Shown: positions 23,351 to 36,106 of the stretch, piece by piece
Layout: the number at the start of each line of letters is the position of its first letter
How positions within the stretch are numbered: the stretch's first letter is position 1
From: Fagopyrum homotropicum
Lineage: Eukaryota; Streptophyta; Magnoliopsida; Caryophyllales; Polygonaceae
NCBI GenBank assembly: GCA_033239125.1
Contig: BSWB01000002.1
Coordinates: 161,541,909-161,605,908 of the forward strand
Reading direction: 5' to 3'
Length of the DNA: 64,000 bases
Made by a program: the position numbers and the translations under genes
Notes under the pieces: generated by a model
The model's database searches: none
Seen by the model: the letters and a program-made list of their open reading frames with translations, nothing else
What the model was told of the DNA's origin: nothing

Positions 23351-24090
23351 TGTCAAAGTTATATACAGATATATCGTAGAGTGAGGCCGTGTCATACAAG
23401 TGTACAGACGCGTTAAGTCCAAATCTAGCATGTAAGCTTCAAAGATTGGAGTTTACCGATCCTCTCTTTGTACCAAGACTGAGCACTTTTCCGGTTCAGT
23501 TTGGTTTTTGGACCGGACCGGAGCGAAAACAACAAGTTTGGTCTTCGGTCCAACCAATTCGGTCCGGTCCAATCTACAATCGGTCCGGTCTGGGCGAATT
23601 TTTTTATAAAAAAATTGATCTGAAATATTTTGTATAAATATTGTTCTGGTCCGATCCGGTCCAGGTTCGGGCCTATAATTTTGTAAATATTACAAATTTT
23701 TAGGTTCGGGCCTGTAATTTTGTCAAAGTCATATACAGATAGATCGTAGAGTGGGGTAGTGTCATACAATTGTACACACGGTTAAGTTGAAATCCAACAT
23801 GTAAGCTTAAAAGGTTGAAGTTTATCGATCCTCTCTTTGTACCAGGACTGAGCACTTTTCCGGTTCAGTTCGAATTTCGGACCAGACTGGACTGAATACA
23901 ACAGGTCTGGTCTTCGGTCCAACCAATTCGGTCTGGTCCGGTCCACAATCGCTCCGGTTGGACCTTTTTTTTATAAAAAAATTAAATAAAACTGATGGGA
24001 AATATTTGGTATAAATATTGCTCCGATCCGGTTCAGGTCCAGACCTATAATTTTGTAAATATCACAAGTTTTTCGGTCCATCAGGTCCTG
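23351..24090. repeat. 370-bp tandem duplication carrying GGTCCG-type hAT sequence
   Basis: Two head-to-tail copies (23351-23720 and 23721-~24090), each starting TGTCAAAGTTATATACAGAT or the same with one change. Each continues through GACTGAGCACTTTTCCGGTT, a GGTCCG/CCGGACC array and TAAATATTG. About 85-90 percent of positions agree by eye. The array portion is related to the element at 56658 in the other orientation. Confidence 0.75.
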
Positions 24091-24129
24091 AACCAGCTTT
24101 GGACCGGACCTGTACTGAATATTCCATTT

Positions 24130-25020
24130 TGCATTGTTCCGTATGAACAGTTCTATTTGGTAATAGAGCTCTTTTTCTTAGATGACATTTGGGATGAGCT
24201 ATGACATGTTTCATATTTGTAAGCTTTATTTTAAATAAGAAAATAGTTTTAAAATAAATTATGTAATAAGAATAAAAACATATTCACCACAAAAAATTCA
24301 TTTTATAACCTAATAATAACATAAATATAATTCTTCTGCAGTTTGCAAGGTACGTGAAGAAGAGAGTTGTCGGGTAGTGACTAGAATTTGTTTTACTTGC
24401 AAGATATTTTCTTAGGTGTAACCAAGAGCTTGTTTCATTGTTTGGTTACTTTGTACATAAAATAATACTCCTTTAACATTAATTTTTTAAAAAAAAACAT
24501 CAAATTAACCTTATTTTAAAAATTGAGTGCTAGACAACGCCGGATCTAATATTTTGTCGAAAAAATAAATCGTGTAATTTTTTGTAATTATGTTGATGTT
24601 TTGTAGTGTTAGGGTAATTATTATTGTGCGAGGTTTGAGGTGTGAGTCATTATCTTGTAATTTTTAAGTGATATTTGCTCTTATATCTATTGTTGTTGAG
24701 TTTCAAGCAAATTACAGTTAAAGATATAGCAATGCTCAAAATTAGGTGTGGACAAAAATTTCGGCAATTTTGGTCACATCCCAATCTCGACGGGATTTCA
24801 TTCAAAATTAGAAATCTTGTCCAGAACCCATTCCGCCAAAAACTATCCGAAACCGGATATTATGAGCCTTAACTTCTTCATCTCACTAGGTCTGTCTGTC
24901 CCGTATATAATAAATTTTTTTTATTTAAAATAATAAATATAAATAAAACCCTAAACATAATGATATACTTATATAGTTATTATATTTATGTTTATATATT
25001 CAAAAAAACAAATCATGTTA
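24130..25020. other. Gene-free AT-rich region
   Basis: No gene is seen. 24740-24865 contains TTCGG/CCGAAA motifs that may be a further decayed hAT-type element without clear ends. Confidence 0.35.
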
Positions 25021-25570
25021 ATTCTCTACCGCTGCCTATAAACTGTTGGAAGCCTCAAGCCCCTCTCACCTCTTATCGGCTTGGGATCATCTGGAAAGAA
25101 TTGTACTTACCTAAGTGCAGCTTCGTCACTTGGGTATCCAACAACAATCGCCTTCCAACGCTCTTCAAACTTCACGAATGGAACCTCGTCTAGAAGGATA
25201 GTTGCAAGCTATGCAGACACAACGCCGAAGACGAAGATCATCTATTGCATAAATGTAGTTATTTCACGCTAGTTCTTGATCTCATCTCAAAATGGCTTAG
25301 ATTGTCCTATCCTTACCCCTACAACCACAACATATGGAACTGGATAAGTGGGCTTAATACTCAGAAGAACGATCTGATGTCTCATGTTCGCATCTCCACC
25401 ATCACAAGGCATATCTACTTCATATGGAAAGCCTGGAATGACCTCAACTATAACCAAAGGCACACCCATGCTAACACTTGTGCTCATAACGACATCAACG
25501 CCAAAAAAATTTACACTTCGAGTCATTGAAAAAATAGATTCCAGAATTCACTCACTTGGGCTAAGATTCT
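25021..25570 (+). pseudogene. LINE ORF2 zf-RVT remnant
   Basis: Plus-strand translation gives LGIIWKELYLPKCSFVTWVS, a stop, then CKLCRHNAEDEDHLLHKCSY and WNWISG...IYFIWKAWNDLNYN. The CxxC...HxxxxC pattern with flanking IW and WKAWN motifs is the zinc-binding domain found after the reverse transcriptase in plant LINEs. It is clearly related to the minus-strand copy at 51870-52550 (shared YSYPYN-NNIW motif). Confidence 0.7.
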
Positions 25571-26456
25571 TGACATTCATGTACAATTTTTTCAACATCT
25601 ACATTTTAAAGTTTATATCTTTTGAAAATTATAATACTCCAGAATACTTCGTAGCCGTAGGCAAACCAAACGGACCACCAAAAATTTATAGATTAAAAAT
25701 TTTAAAATTATAGAACATAATCATGTTTATTTTATTTTTATCATATATTAAAATAATAAATAAAGAATATAATATTTGGGTATGTTTCCATAGAAAGAAG
25801 ATAAGCTCTTTAACTCACCAAACACGTATTAAGTAACATGAACCTTAGCCCTAAAGAAAGTAACAAAATGTTCGATTATTGTATGATTTGATTGGGGTTT
25901 TGTATGGATAATATATCATGGCTTTGGCATCTAGTCTCGTCATGGATAACGGGGATAAATATCGGGGTGTACCATTTTTATAACGAAAATCTTGACTCTC
26001 AACGAGGATAGAAGGGGTGATACATGATAATGTTAGGGTTTAAAAATCCGTACAGATGGTGGGAAAGAATCACACAGTTATATTGAAGTTATTGTATCCT
26101 TTTTATAGAAACCGATAAGTTAATTTAGCAAGATGAGAGTCATTAAGTAATATAAAATTTTAAATGCAAAGATATGGAGAGAATTGTGTTTAATATTTTG
26201 AAAATAAATCTAAAATAAATTATTAGGACACAAACGTGAACAAAAATAATATTCTATTAAAAAAAAAATAAATTGAATGTTGGTTCATGAACCTTGTACT
26301 AGAAAGATAATCGAAATGTTACTTTCTTCCAAAAAAAATAAAAATTGACACGTATCACTGTATCAGTATAACAACGCTTCATACAAAAAGAAACGTTTGG
26401 TACCTGAACCTTGTACTAGAAAGATAATCAAAATGTTAATTTCTATGAAACAAAAT
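25571..26456. other. Gene-free AT-rich region with a short direct repeat
   Basis: AT-rich. TGAACCTTGTACTAGAAAGATAATC occurs twice (about 26288 and 26405), 117 bp apart. No gene is recognised. Confidence 0.45.
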
Positions 26457-26471
26457 AATACTATTACTCCA

Positions 26472-26836
26472 TAAACGCACGAAACCGCCAACAAATGATT
26501 GCATCGAAAAAGAGGCGTGGATTTGTGATCGACTCTGACGGCTCTGTTTCAATCCAAATCTGAGATGTTCACAGTTGTTCCCCAGGTTTCCCATGTGTAC
26601 TTCCATCGAAGATGAACTTTTTGCTCGTTGCCTCCTGCCGGTTGGATCATCCTGCTTTCCACTTGAAGACTTTTTTGCTTTCGTTTTTATTTTGGTGTAT
26701 TTTTGTGCAGTTATTTCCACCCTTTTTTGTGTCATGACGGTTAGACCGTCTGCCGATTTTTTCGCCCTTTCGACCCACTAGACGGCGCGCCGCCTAGTTC
26801 TTTTGAACCGCTTTCCATTCTCAAAAAAAAAAAAAA
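26472..26836 (+). mobile_element. Retroposon with poly-A and GGCGCGCC palindrome, copy 1
   Basis: Bounded by the 15-bp target duplication AATACTATTACTCCA (26457-26471 and 26845-26859), it ends in a 14-A tail at 26823-26836. Before the tail come CTAGACGGCGCGCCGCCTAG, a near-perfect palindrome, and GAACCGCTTTCCATTC. Long target duplication and poly-A show target-primed reverse transcription. Length (~365 bp) fits a SINE or the 3' end of a LINE; I see no clear tRNA-like A/B boxes and no convincing protein. Copy 2 is at 59885 in reverse. Confidence 0.8.
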
Positions 26837-26859
26837 TAAAATAAAATACTATTACTCCA

Positions 26860-27238
26860 ATAATATCTCTATAGTAGTAAATCTATAAATCAATAATTAT
26901 TGTAAAAATGGTAGGGTAGAAAAATCTTTTATTTTATAATATAATAATAATAATTAAAAAGGTGGCAATAAACTACATGGGGAGGTCCAGCTACCTCGAT
27001 GGACCTAGGAAGCTGGGACAATCAAGTACCTTCTGTGTTTATTTATTTATTTATTTTATTATTTCAAGAAATAATTAATTTTAAAAAAATAAAAAAATAA
27101 TTCATTTATAAATGGTAGGGACGTGGTGATTTTTCCAAGCATCTTTCTGTCGCTTTCTCTAGACAGGCATTAAATATTCTCATTTTATTTTCTTTTTTCT
27201 TTATTCATAAAAAAACAATATTTTGACCATAAATCCTC
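26860..27238. promoter_or_regulatory. Upstream region of the acidic-protein gene
   Basis: Intergenic region before the TATA box, AT-rich with an isolated GC-richer patch (26980-27030). No specific transcription factor site stands out. Confidence 0.35.
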
Positions 27239-27246
27239 TATATAAA
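27239..27246 (+). promoter_or_regulatory. TATA box of the acidic 167-residue protein gene
   Basis: TATATAAA lies 92 bp upstream of the ATG at 27338 and is followed by a pyrimidine-rich leader. Spacing and context fit a plant core promoter. Transcription would start near 27270-27280 (inference). Confidence 0.6.
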
Positions 27247-27337
27247 TTCCCCTTCAAACCCCCAATTTCTTCATCGTCTCAAACCCTAATTTCTTAAACA
27301 TACCAAAATCTCTTCGTTTCTCCTCTGTTTTGCATCA

Positions 27338-27841
27338 ATGGCGGAAGCTACATTGAAGAGACAAAGAGAGGATGAAGAAGAACAAAAGCCGTTGGAAAAT
27401 TTCAAGAGACAGAAATCGTATGAAGATATTCTGTCTATTCTCGATGAAGATGAGGAAGAACCAACCCAAGATTTATCCTCTCTAATCACAACTCTTCAAC
27501 GAGAGATTTCTTCGAATGAAGATCTATCTCTGCGTAACGAGGAGATCCAGATGAGCAGTTGCAGTTCTGAAACTGACTTGTCTGAGATTCATCCTTCGAT
27601 TGAAGAGGAAAGTGAGAGGGTTATGAAGCATCTTCTAGAAGCTTCGGATGATGAACTTGGGATTCCGAATACTGTAATCGATGATTTTGATGGATCCCAG
27701 GGGGTTGTGTCTGTGGAGGAGATTGATTGCGGAGATTTGTTGTTGCAGCCAATTGATGGATTTGGCGATGGGTTTTTGTGGGAGATTGAAGATGAAGCTG
27801 CTAATTATTATGCTTTGATGCAGTCTGAGCTTTTCATGTAG
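27338..27841 (+). CDS. Acidic 167-residue protein of unknown function, probably nuclear
   Basis: Single-exon reading frame of 167 codons starting at an ATG in the good plant context ATCAATGGCG. I do not recognise a named family. The N-terminus has two short basic patches (LKRQR near residue 6 and FKRQK near residue 24) that could act as a nuclear localisation signal. Between and after them are acidic stretches (EDEEE, DEDEEEPTQD) and a SYEDILSILD segment followed by DLSSLITTLQREI, which may form a short amphipathic helix. The middle is serine- and glutamate-rich and looks disordered. The C-terminus (GDGFLWEIEDEAANYY) mixes acidic and aromatic residues as transcriptional activation regions do. 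Codon use is clean, there is no internal stop, and a TATA box sits 92 bp upstream, so I regard it as a real gene. A regulator or adaptor role is only a guess. Confidence 0.75.
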   Translation: MAEATLKRQREDEEEQKPLENFKRQKSYEDILSILDEDEEEPTQDLSSLITTLQREISSNEDLSLRNEEIQMSSCSSETDLSEIHPSIEEESERVMKHLLEASDDELGIPNTVIDDFDGSQGVVSVEEIDCGDLLLQPIDGFGDGFLWEIEDEAANYYALMQSELFM

Positions 27842-28205
27842 GAAGATTTTTGGGGAAGAAGGGTATTAATTGAAATAGTGAAAAGTTAGGGTGGTAAAAC
27901 GTGAATAGAAGAAAATGAAGGATGGAAGGAGAAAAATGAAAGTGGGTTTTAAAGGGTTTCATTTTCGGGCTCTCTTCTATTGTAAATTATGACAGTGACC
28001 CTAAGTGTTAGAAATTTTAAATTAGATTTTATATTCTTTTATTATTCATTTTACACGTCTCAAGTTACAATTTTAGCCCATTCCACGTGGCTTTTCTTGC
28101 ATTTTTTTTATTTTTTTATTATTTGCCGACAACAGCTGTGCACCTCAAACAATTCACGCTAAACAGTGAAAAATATCTCCTTAAATAAATATTGTTGAAA
28201 AAATT
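27842..28205. other. 3' flank of the acidic-protein gene
   Basis: Probable 3'UTR followed by AT-rich spacer. No further gene is visible. Confidence 0.4.
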
Positions 28206-28207
28206 TA

Positions 28208-28531
28208 GGGTCCGTTTGGTTTCAACTTTGATAACGGAAACGGAATAGAAACGAATTTAGTTCATATGCATATCTTTATTCATGAAATGTTATGAAATCT
28301 TCGTGATTTAGTGCAAACTACGCTTGTTTTCTCACAATTTGTTAAGTTATAAGGTATCAAAACCAATCAAAACTCTAACTACTTCAAACCATAAGGAATG
28401 AATGAACTTTCATGAATAAGGACATTCGTATGTACTAGATTCGTTTCTATTCCGTTTTCGATTTCGGAGTTAAAACTAAACTAGATTCGTTTCTATTCCG
28501 TCCGATTCTGCAGTTAAAACTAAACGGGCCC
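28208..28531. mobile_element. Tourist-like MITE with duplicated right end
   Basis: A 324-bp element GGGTCCGTTTGG...AAACGGGCCC flanked by TTA on both sides (28205-28207 and 28532-28534). The right terminal part GATTCGTTTCTATTCCG...GTTAAAACTAAAC is present twice in tandem. Same family as 6844 and 40924. Confidence 0.85.
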
Positions 28532-28534
28532 TTA

Positions 28535-29038
28535 GTTATGAATTGGGTTAAGTGTCAAAAATTATTATATTTTTTTATATTGTTAATAGTGGTGTTTGGA
28601 GCCGTAATCTGTCATTTACTATACTTGATTTGTGATAACATAAAATAATTTCAAATATTTATGATCAACTAAAAGTAAATTCAACTTTAAAAAATATCAA
28701 ATATGAGGCATATAATTTTAACATCCGAAAAGGATAAATGCAATTTTAGTGCCTATATACAGTAATATGAATTGTTTATCTAGAATAATAAAAAACAATC
28801 CGAATTTTACTAAAAACAAAGCTTAAAGTTTTTTAAGCCCGTCCTGTTTCAAAATTACACCAAGTTACCTATTTTGGTTAACTTTGTACAAATTTGCTCA
28901 CTTGTATTTGTCCTTCGTTGCATAATATTACTTGTGTTTATTTTATTTTCAAAGTAGGTATTTTAATGTAAATTGGGTAAAATTGTACTACTTTGTGTAC
29001 TTTTGGAGATAACCGCGGTTTTGTGTTATGAAAATATG
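28535..29038. other. Gene-free AT-rich spacer
   Basis: AT-rich, no recognised feature. Confidence 0.45.
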
Positions 29039-29046
29039 TAATACGG

Positions 29047-29845
29047 TAGGGGCGGGCATGGGACGGGACGGGGCGGGGTAGAGGTCGTCCCGCGTTCCGT
29101 CCCACAAGTTATTTGTAGGACGGGATTTATGACTTTTTTTTTTTTTCATCCCGCGCGGGCCTTGTCCAATGTGGATGGGACGGAACGATAATTATATTCA
29201 ATATGTATGCTTATTTTCTATCATGTTTAAAGACACAAATGATTGGGGGAAAAAACTCGATACCCAATTATCGATTCATGACGCCACATTAGTAGTTAAT
29301 ACATTGAAAACAAATTCAAGTTACATCAAAGTGTCTTACCGATTCACATTCAAAAAATAACAACAAATGATTTACAGAAAATTACAATTATTTAACTATC
29401 AATTACAATTGTGGAAATCCACAAATACAAGGACGTTGGAACGGACTAGAGCAAGGGCGGCGATAGAACGGACCATAACAAGGCGGCGAACGGACTAAAT
29501 CAAGGGAGAGCAGAACCTCTAGTATTTTAGATCCAACCAAATGAGTCGTAAAGAATGAGTGAATGACTGATGAAAAATTATCGAACTAATAATTTTGAAA
29601 ATATAAAAATATTTTTAAAAATAATATTTTTAAAAAATTATAATATGTATGATATTTATCTATATAATATATATATATATATATATAATATAAAAATATT
29701 ATTTATATATATATGCGGGTCGGACGAGATTAATCGGGATGAGAAGTCTCCGTACCGCGTCTCATCTCGCAAATTTATCACGGGACGGGATACACATTTT
29801 TTTTCAAATCCCGCCGGGATCGGGACGGGATTTATGCCCACCCTA
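29047..29845. mobile_element. hAT-type non-autonomous element with GGGACGGG arrays
   Basis: Left end TAGGGGCGGGCATGGGACGG and right end TTTATGCCCACCCTA are inverted copies. Flanks AATACGGT and AATTTGGT agree at 6 of 8, a possible aged target duplication. Arrays of CGGGACGGGA and CCCGTCCC lie near each end, the centre is AT-rich with a TA tract (29665-29690). About 800 bp; non-coding. Confidence 0.7.
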
Positions 29846-29853
29846 AATTTGGT

Positions 29854-31200
29854 GTAGTTTTAAAAAATAACAATATATTCATGAATATTTTATACATTAA
29901 CATAGCTTATCAAATTTCAATTTGAAATGTAATTAGTGCTATTTGAGTTAATTTTTTATAAGGTGAGGTGCATTGATTAAAGAACAAGTTTGTGGCTTTT
30001 ATAAATCGAATTAAAGAACAAATTTCTTATCTTTAAATTTGCAAGTTGCGTTTGTTGTAAATAAAAAATATTTAGAAAATAGAATTTGAACAACTTGAGA
30101 AAGCGTGACAGGCAATAATAATTATTTAAAAAAACGAGCAGAAAATTTATAATGAAAGTAATTTGCCCCCACTAGGGACACGACCTGTCGTTTAAGAGAA
30201 GATTGTTGTTTGGCTTTAGAATTTCATATTGGAATGAGGGGTTAGAATTTGAAATTGTCCTAAATTATGGGTGTAATTTGTAAATATAGGATTCAGTGGT
30301 TTGGTTGGTTTATTACCCAAAGATGAAAAATCAAACCCCAAGCTGTTTCTTCCTCAGATCTTTATATTTTTTCTTTTTATTATATTAAATATGTATATAT
30401 TTTATATTTTTAGGGGAGTTATAAAATATATTATTTTTATTATTTATTTATTTTTCATTAAAAAGCAACAAACTCAATATAAAAAAAACAAAAAGTTAAA
30501 ATATTAAAAACTCAAGCAACTAGGCATGAATTTTAAACTGTGATCGAAGATTCTTACTTTCATCGTATTACCCGGTTGATAAGTTAAATTTTACAATTTT
30601 AATACTTATAAAAATAGAATTATATCTTAATCATAATATTCAAATTTTTTATTTTTGAATTATTATAATTTAAATTCCACCATCCTTTTAGATCAATAAA
30701 TGAACATTACAACAAACAAACTTAATTTTATAAATTTTTTTATCAATTTTATCATTTATTAAAAGTTTACAGCCTTTTAGAAACATAAAAAATTTTCTAT
30801 AAAACAATTTAATAAAAATAAATTTAGAAAATTATTCTTACACCCCTCTTAATCAATAACATTCAAAAACATAAAATCACACTTAGTTTTATCAAAATTA
30901 AAATAGAAATTTTTTTATTGAACGAAAGATATGACATTAATCTTTTTATTAAAAGATATTAGTATTAAGTTTCAAAAAATAATCAAGAAGAAAAAATAAC
31001 TAATATGATATTTTATTTATGTGGGAAAATAATTGTTTAGACATTTAAGGTAAATTCCATGATGACAATGTCACGAGATTGATTTACCCTCAAGTTGAAA
31101 TACAATTTATTTCTACAAATTTTCTGAAATGTACAAATGTGTTTTGCCAAACCACTTAACTAGCTAATAGTTTTATAAAAATTTAAGATAAAATTTTATA
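29854..31200. other. Gene-free AT-rich region
   Basis: Very AT-rich low-complexity sequence. Short open frames are compositional. No element borders are seen. Confidence 0.5.
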
Positions 31201-31202
31201 AA

Positions 31203-31506
31203 TATTACCCTATCTTTTAGACAGACTAACTTTAGTACCCTTTCATTTAAATTAATAGAACGATAACTTATCTATTGAGTCCGACCAAATATTAGTATAT
31301 ATGTTAAATATCTGGGGCAAAATTGTCCACCTACCTTAGACATAAAGCTTACATTACTACAGATTTTCAATATCGATCTGTTAACTTACTGTGTGAACAG
31401 TAATCTATGTATTAATTTTTGGTCGGACTAAATAGATGAGGTACCGTTCTGATAGTTTTAAAAATAGAAACTAAAGTTTAGTTAGCTTAAAAAATGGGTA
31501 CTATAT
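31203..31506. mobile_element. Inverted-repeat MITE
   Basis: The left portion (ATTACCCTATCTTTTAGACAGACTAAC, then CTATTGAGTCCGACCAAAT) is mirrored by the right portion (TTTTTGGTCGGACTAAATAGAT, then GTTAGCTTAAAAAATGGGTA). The arms are roughly 100 bp each. A relative of the right arm occurs at 59395-59510. The target duplication is uncertain. Confidence 0.65.
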
Positions 31507-31742
31507 TTAGATAATTTCTCAAAATTTGAATAAAATATAAAATGTAGCTAAAGGTTGATTCTTTGGTCATTATAAATGTACCAAAGCTATATCCATCATC
31601 CACCGTTGCAATATATAGACCATTATAATGATACAAATTAAGAAATTAGTATAACACGTCTTTGAATATGATTAGAGTCGACTTTAGACTATTTTGGTAT
31701 TATCCTAAAAACCGCATACACAAAATATATATATATAAAATC

Positions 31743-32006
31743 CTATGAGAACACCCCCTAACGTGAGAACATAAGAATAAATTCGTAATTATTATTAGTT
31801 TTGTTACGAATGTGTCATATCGTTTAATGTATTATTCGTAATTATTGTTGGTTGAGTGAATTATTCGTAGTTATTGTTGGATTCTTAATTATTATTATTC
31901 GTAGTTATTATTATTTTTGATATCTATTCTAAATCTCAACCCTTAATACTCACATCCAACGGTGTACGATTGTTCTCATATTCTCACGTTAAGGGGTGTT
32001 CTCATG
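31743..32006. mobile_element. TA-flanked MITE, family B
   Basis: Inverted ends CCTATGAGAACACCCCCTAA and TTAAGGGGTGTTCTCATGG enclose about 264 bp with ATTATTCGTAGTTATTGTTGG repeats. Short TA runs lie to the left and a 105-bp (TA)n tract to the right. A degenerate relative is at 37190-37380 and part of one at 15101-15435. Confidence 0.65.
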
Positions 32007-32014
32007 GAAACCAC

Positions 32015-33620
<1,606 letters not shown>

Positions 33621-33639
33621 TTCAAAGTCAGATGGCAAT

Positions 33640-33790
33640 GTGTCGGATTTTTAGGTGGGAAGTACTCTATTCATCTCCATTTCCATTTAGTATGTTCCCT
33701 CGTCCCCGTCCCCATCCCTATTTGGATATTGAAAATTGTCCTCGTTCCTGTCCCCGTCGGATATTCGTCCCAATCAAGAATCTCGGTCCC
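33640..33790. mobile_element. Remnant of a GTCCCCG-array element
   Basis: CCTCGTCCCCGTCCCCATCCC and GTTCCTGTCCCCGTCGG arrays resemble the subterminal region of the hAT-type element at 29047. Ends are not recognisable. Confidence 0.4.
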
Positions 33791-34142
33791 GCTTAATTTT
33801 TTTTTATTTTCATGTTTTATGGGATTTATCTCGCATGTTAAAAGAGTTTCACTTATTTTTCCGATGAGAGTTTTCGTACACCTATCAAATATGGAGAATG
33901 ACATACCTATTTTTGGGGTCAAAAAAATTTACAAAAGTTCTAACTTTTTAAATACATTACGGATAGACAATTCAAATTTTAACATGACACATTTGATTTA
34001 CTCAATTTTTTTTAAGAAAAGTATTTATTCAATTATGTTATGGATTATTTTAGTGTGTAATAGACATGATTTCCGAATTCTAATTAATGTTGATTAACTT
34101 AATCAGTGATAGTAATTGACATATAACTCGCGAAGATTGCGT

Positions 34143-36106
34143 AAGTGTTGAGTATAAACCCCACCGTTATGTTCCTGGCGTAATTTTGGGTTTATGGTGA
34201 ATTTTTCACTTTTTTTTCCCGGGTAATTATTTTTACCGGGTAATTATTTTTACCCTCCGGTATTATTTGGAGCATTTGGGAGCTCCAATTAATGAAAATG
34301 CAGTTGAGAGAAATGATCAGGACATCGGACATGTCCTGTATATGAAATAACATGGAAAGGCAAAACGGACAAAACAGTCGCTATTTTGTTTCTTAATGGA
34401 TAAGAAAGACGGCTTAGGAATACACGTTTCCGAGGCAATTGTGGAATAATTATCCCTACAATATTCGAGATCTATCATTCCAATTTAGAGAAGTTTGGAG
34501 AAGGGGGTTCAACCCACTTTTGGATCGATTAAAGGATAATTATCGACTTTGCTAAAGGATAAATATCGACTTCACTATAAATAGCGGAAAATCGTTTATT
34601 AATTCATTTTCTTTCAGATTTTCTCGTAAAAGCTCTGATTTATCTCAAACTTCAAACTCAGATCTACTATCCGTTTCTAATCCGATTTCAATTTCGTTTG
34701 AGTTTCTGGATTCCTCTCTTCATTCTCTTTATATCGGTACCGAGTTTCTGCATTTCCGAGTAGATGAAGACCTGGTCGAGCATATATGTCACCAGGACGG
34801 TTCCGTCGCTCAGATCCCGGTAAATTTGATGGTGTATATGCGTAGCATGCGTCGTTGTGATTCCGAATCTTCTTTCAGATCGTCAATCGGGTTAGTAACG
34901 AATAAGTTATGAATTAATTCGTTTTCCGTACTGCGGTTTGACCTAAATTGACCTTAGGTTTTCAAAATGGATAATTAGAAATTCCATTATGATCATTATA
35001 TTATTCTAGTGTTTATGGGTTGTTTGCTTGATGAAATATGATGACAGGTGGGTTTAGAATGGTTTACGGGCAAAACGTTATTCTGGTAAAATTTAATTAA
35101 TTAATTAAAGGTTAATTAATTAAATTAGGATTAAATTTGAGATTGAGGAATACTGATTAGATGCATAGTAGGTGTCAGAATGAGTTGAGAATCATGATGA
35201 TGTTATGGATATCGGTAATGGCTTTAAGGATTAGTATGTGTACGAGTATGATGAGATGTTATGTTGAGGATATGCCTTAGGCATTTATGAATGTGTTGAG
35301 GATTTGAGGTTTAGATTTGAGATATAGGTTGTTGTGGTTAGTGAGACGAGTCTCCTAACCTTTGGAGTATGTGATTGTGTGTGATTGCTATTGCAGGCGT
35401 TGATTACTTCCCCAAGGGGAAGTTGTGTTCATATGATTGTGCATTTATAACCTAAACCGGACTAGGATGACCATTTATTACATTTATTTGGCCCAAGTGT
35501 ATTATAACGGGCGGTAACCACCGGTCCCCGCCTGCGGGTTAGGAGGAGGTACCTGAAAGCCAGTAACACGGGGGGACGAGTGATGATCACCCCATACAAA
35601 CCCCTGTCTTAAAGGGAAAAGAGACGAGGTTCTTTAGGTTTCTCGTGTTACAAAAGAAGTTGAATTAGTAATGGTATAAAGTAATGAAAGATAATAAATG
35701 AATGTGTGTGTGGCATTGCATGTATGAGATGTTGATGTGTGGTTGTGCTATTACCTTCATGCTTTTCAATACTGTAGCTAACGGTTTCATACCGTGTTGT
35801 AGATGATCTGTAAGTTAGGAAGACTGCAGGGTGAGCCAGATGGTGTGACAAGCCGAGGACTTCTGTACATTAGGTTGCGTGGGATGTGAGATCTTTTGTG
35901 GTTGTGGTTTATGATGTTGTTTTGTACTCGGCTATGAGTTTGTGAACTCTTTTGATGTATCATACTCAGCTTTTATGTATTTGGTTTTAATCTACTCGTG
36001 TCTTGTTGTAAGATCCAATAAACTTGTTGTCTTGCTAGGGTCAGTATCCATTGTGAGATCCTATCCCAATGTTACACTCCAAGTCCCGTAGGTTTGGGGT
36101 GTTACA
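34143..36106 (+). mobile_element. Probable solo LTR of a Gypsy-type (chromovirus-like) retrotransposon
   Basis: The right border GGTTTGGGGTGTTACA (TGTTACA at 36100-36106) is the usual end of plant Gypsy LTRs. A TATAAATA promoter lies at 34576-34583, followed by a TC-rich transcribed leader. The rest is non-coding, of moderate complexity, with late-LTR-like sequence around 35850-36060 (AATAAACTTG near 36017 as possible poly-A signal). No gag or pol lies on either side, so it appears to be solo. The left border is uncertain; it may lie at 33350 (TGTAACA). Confidence 0.5.
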
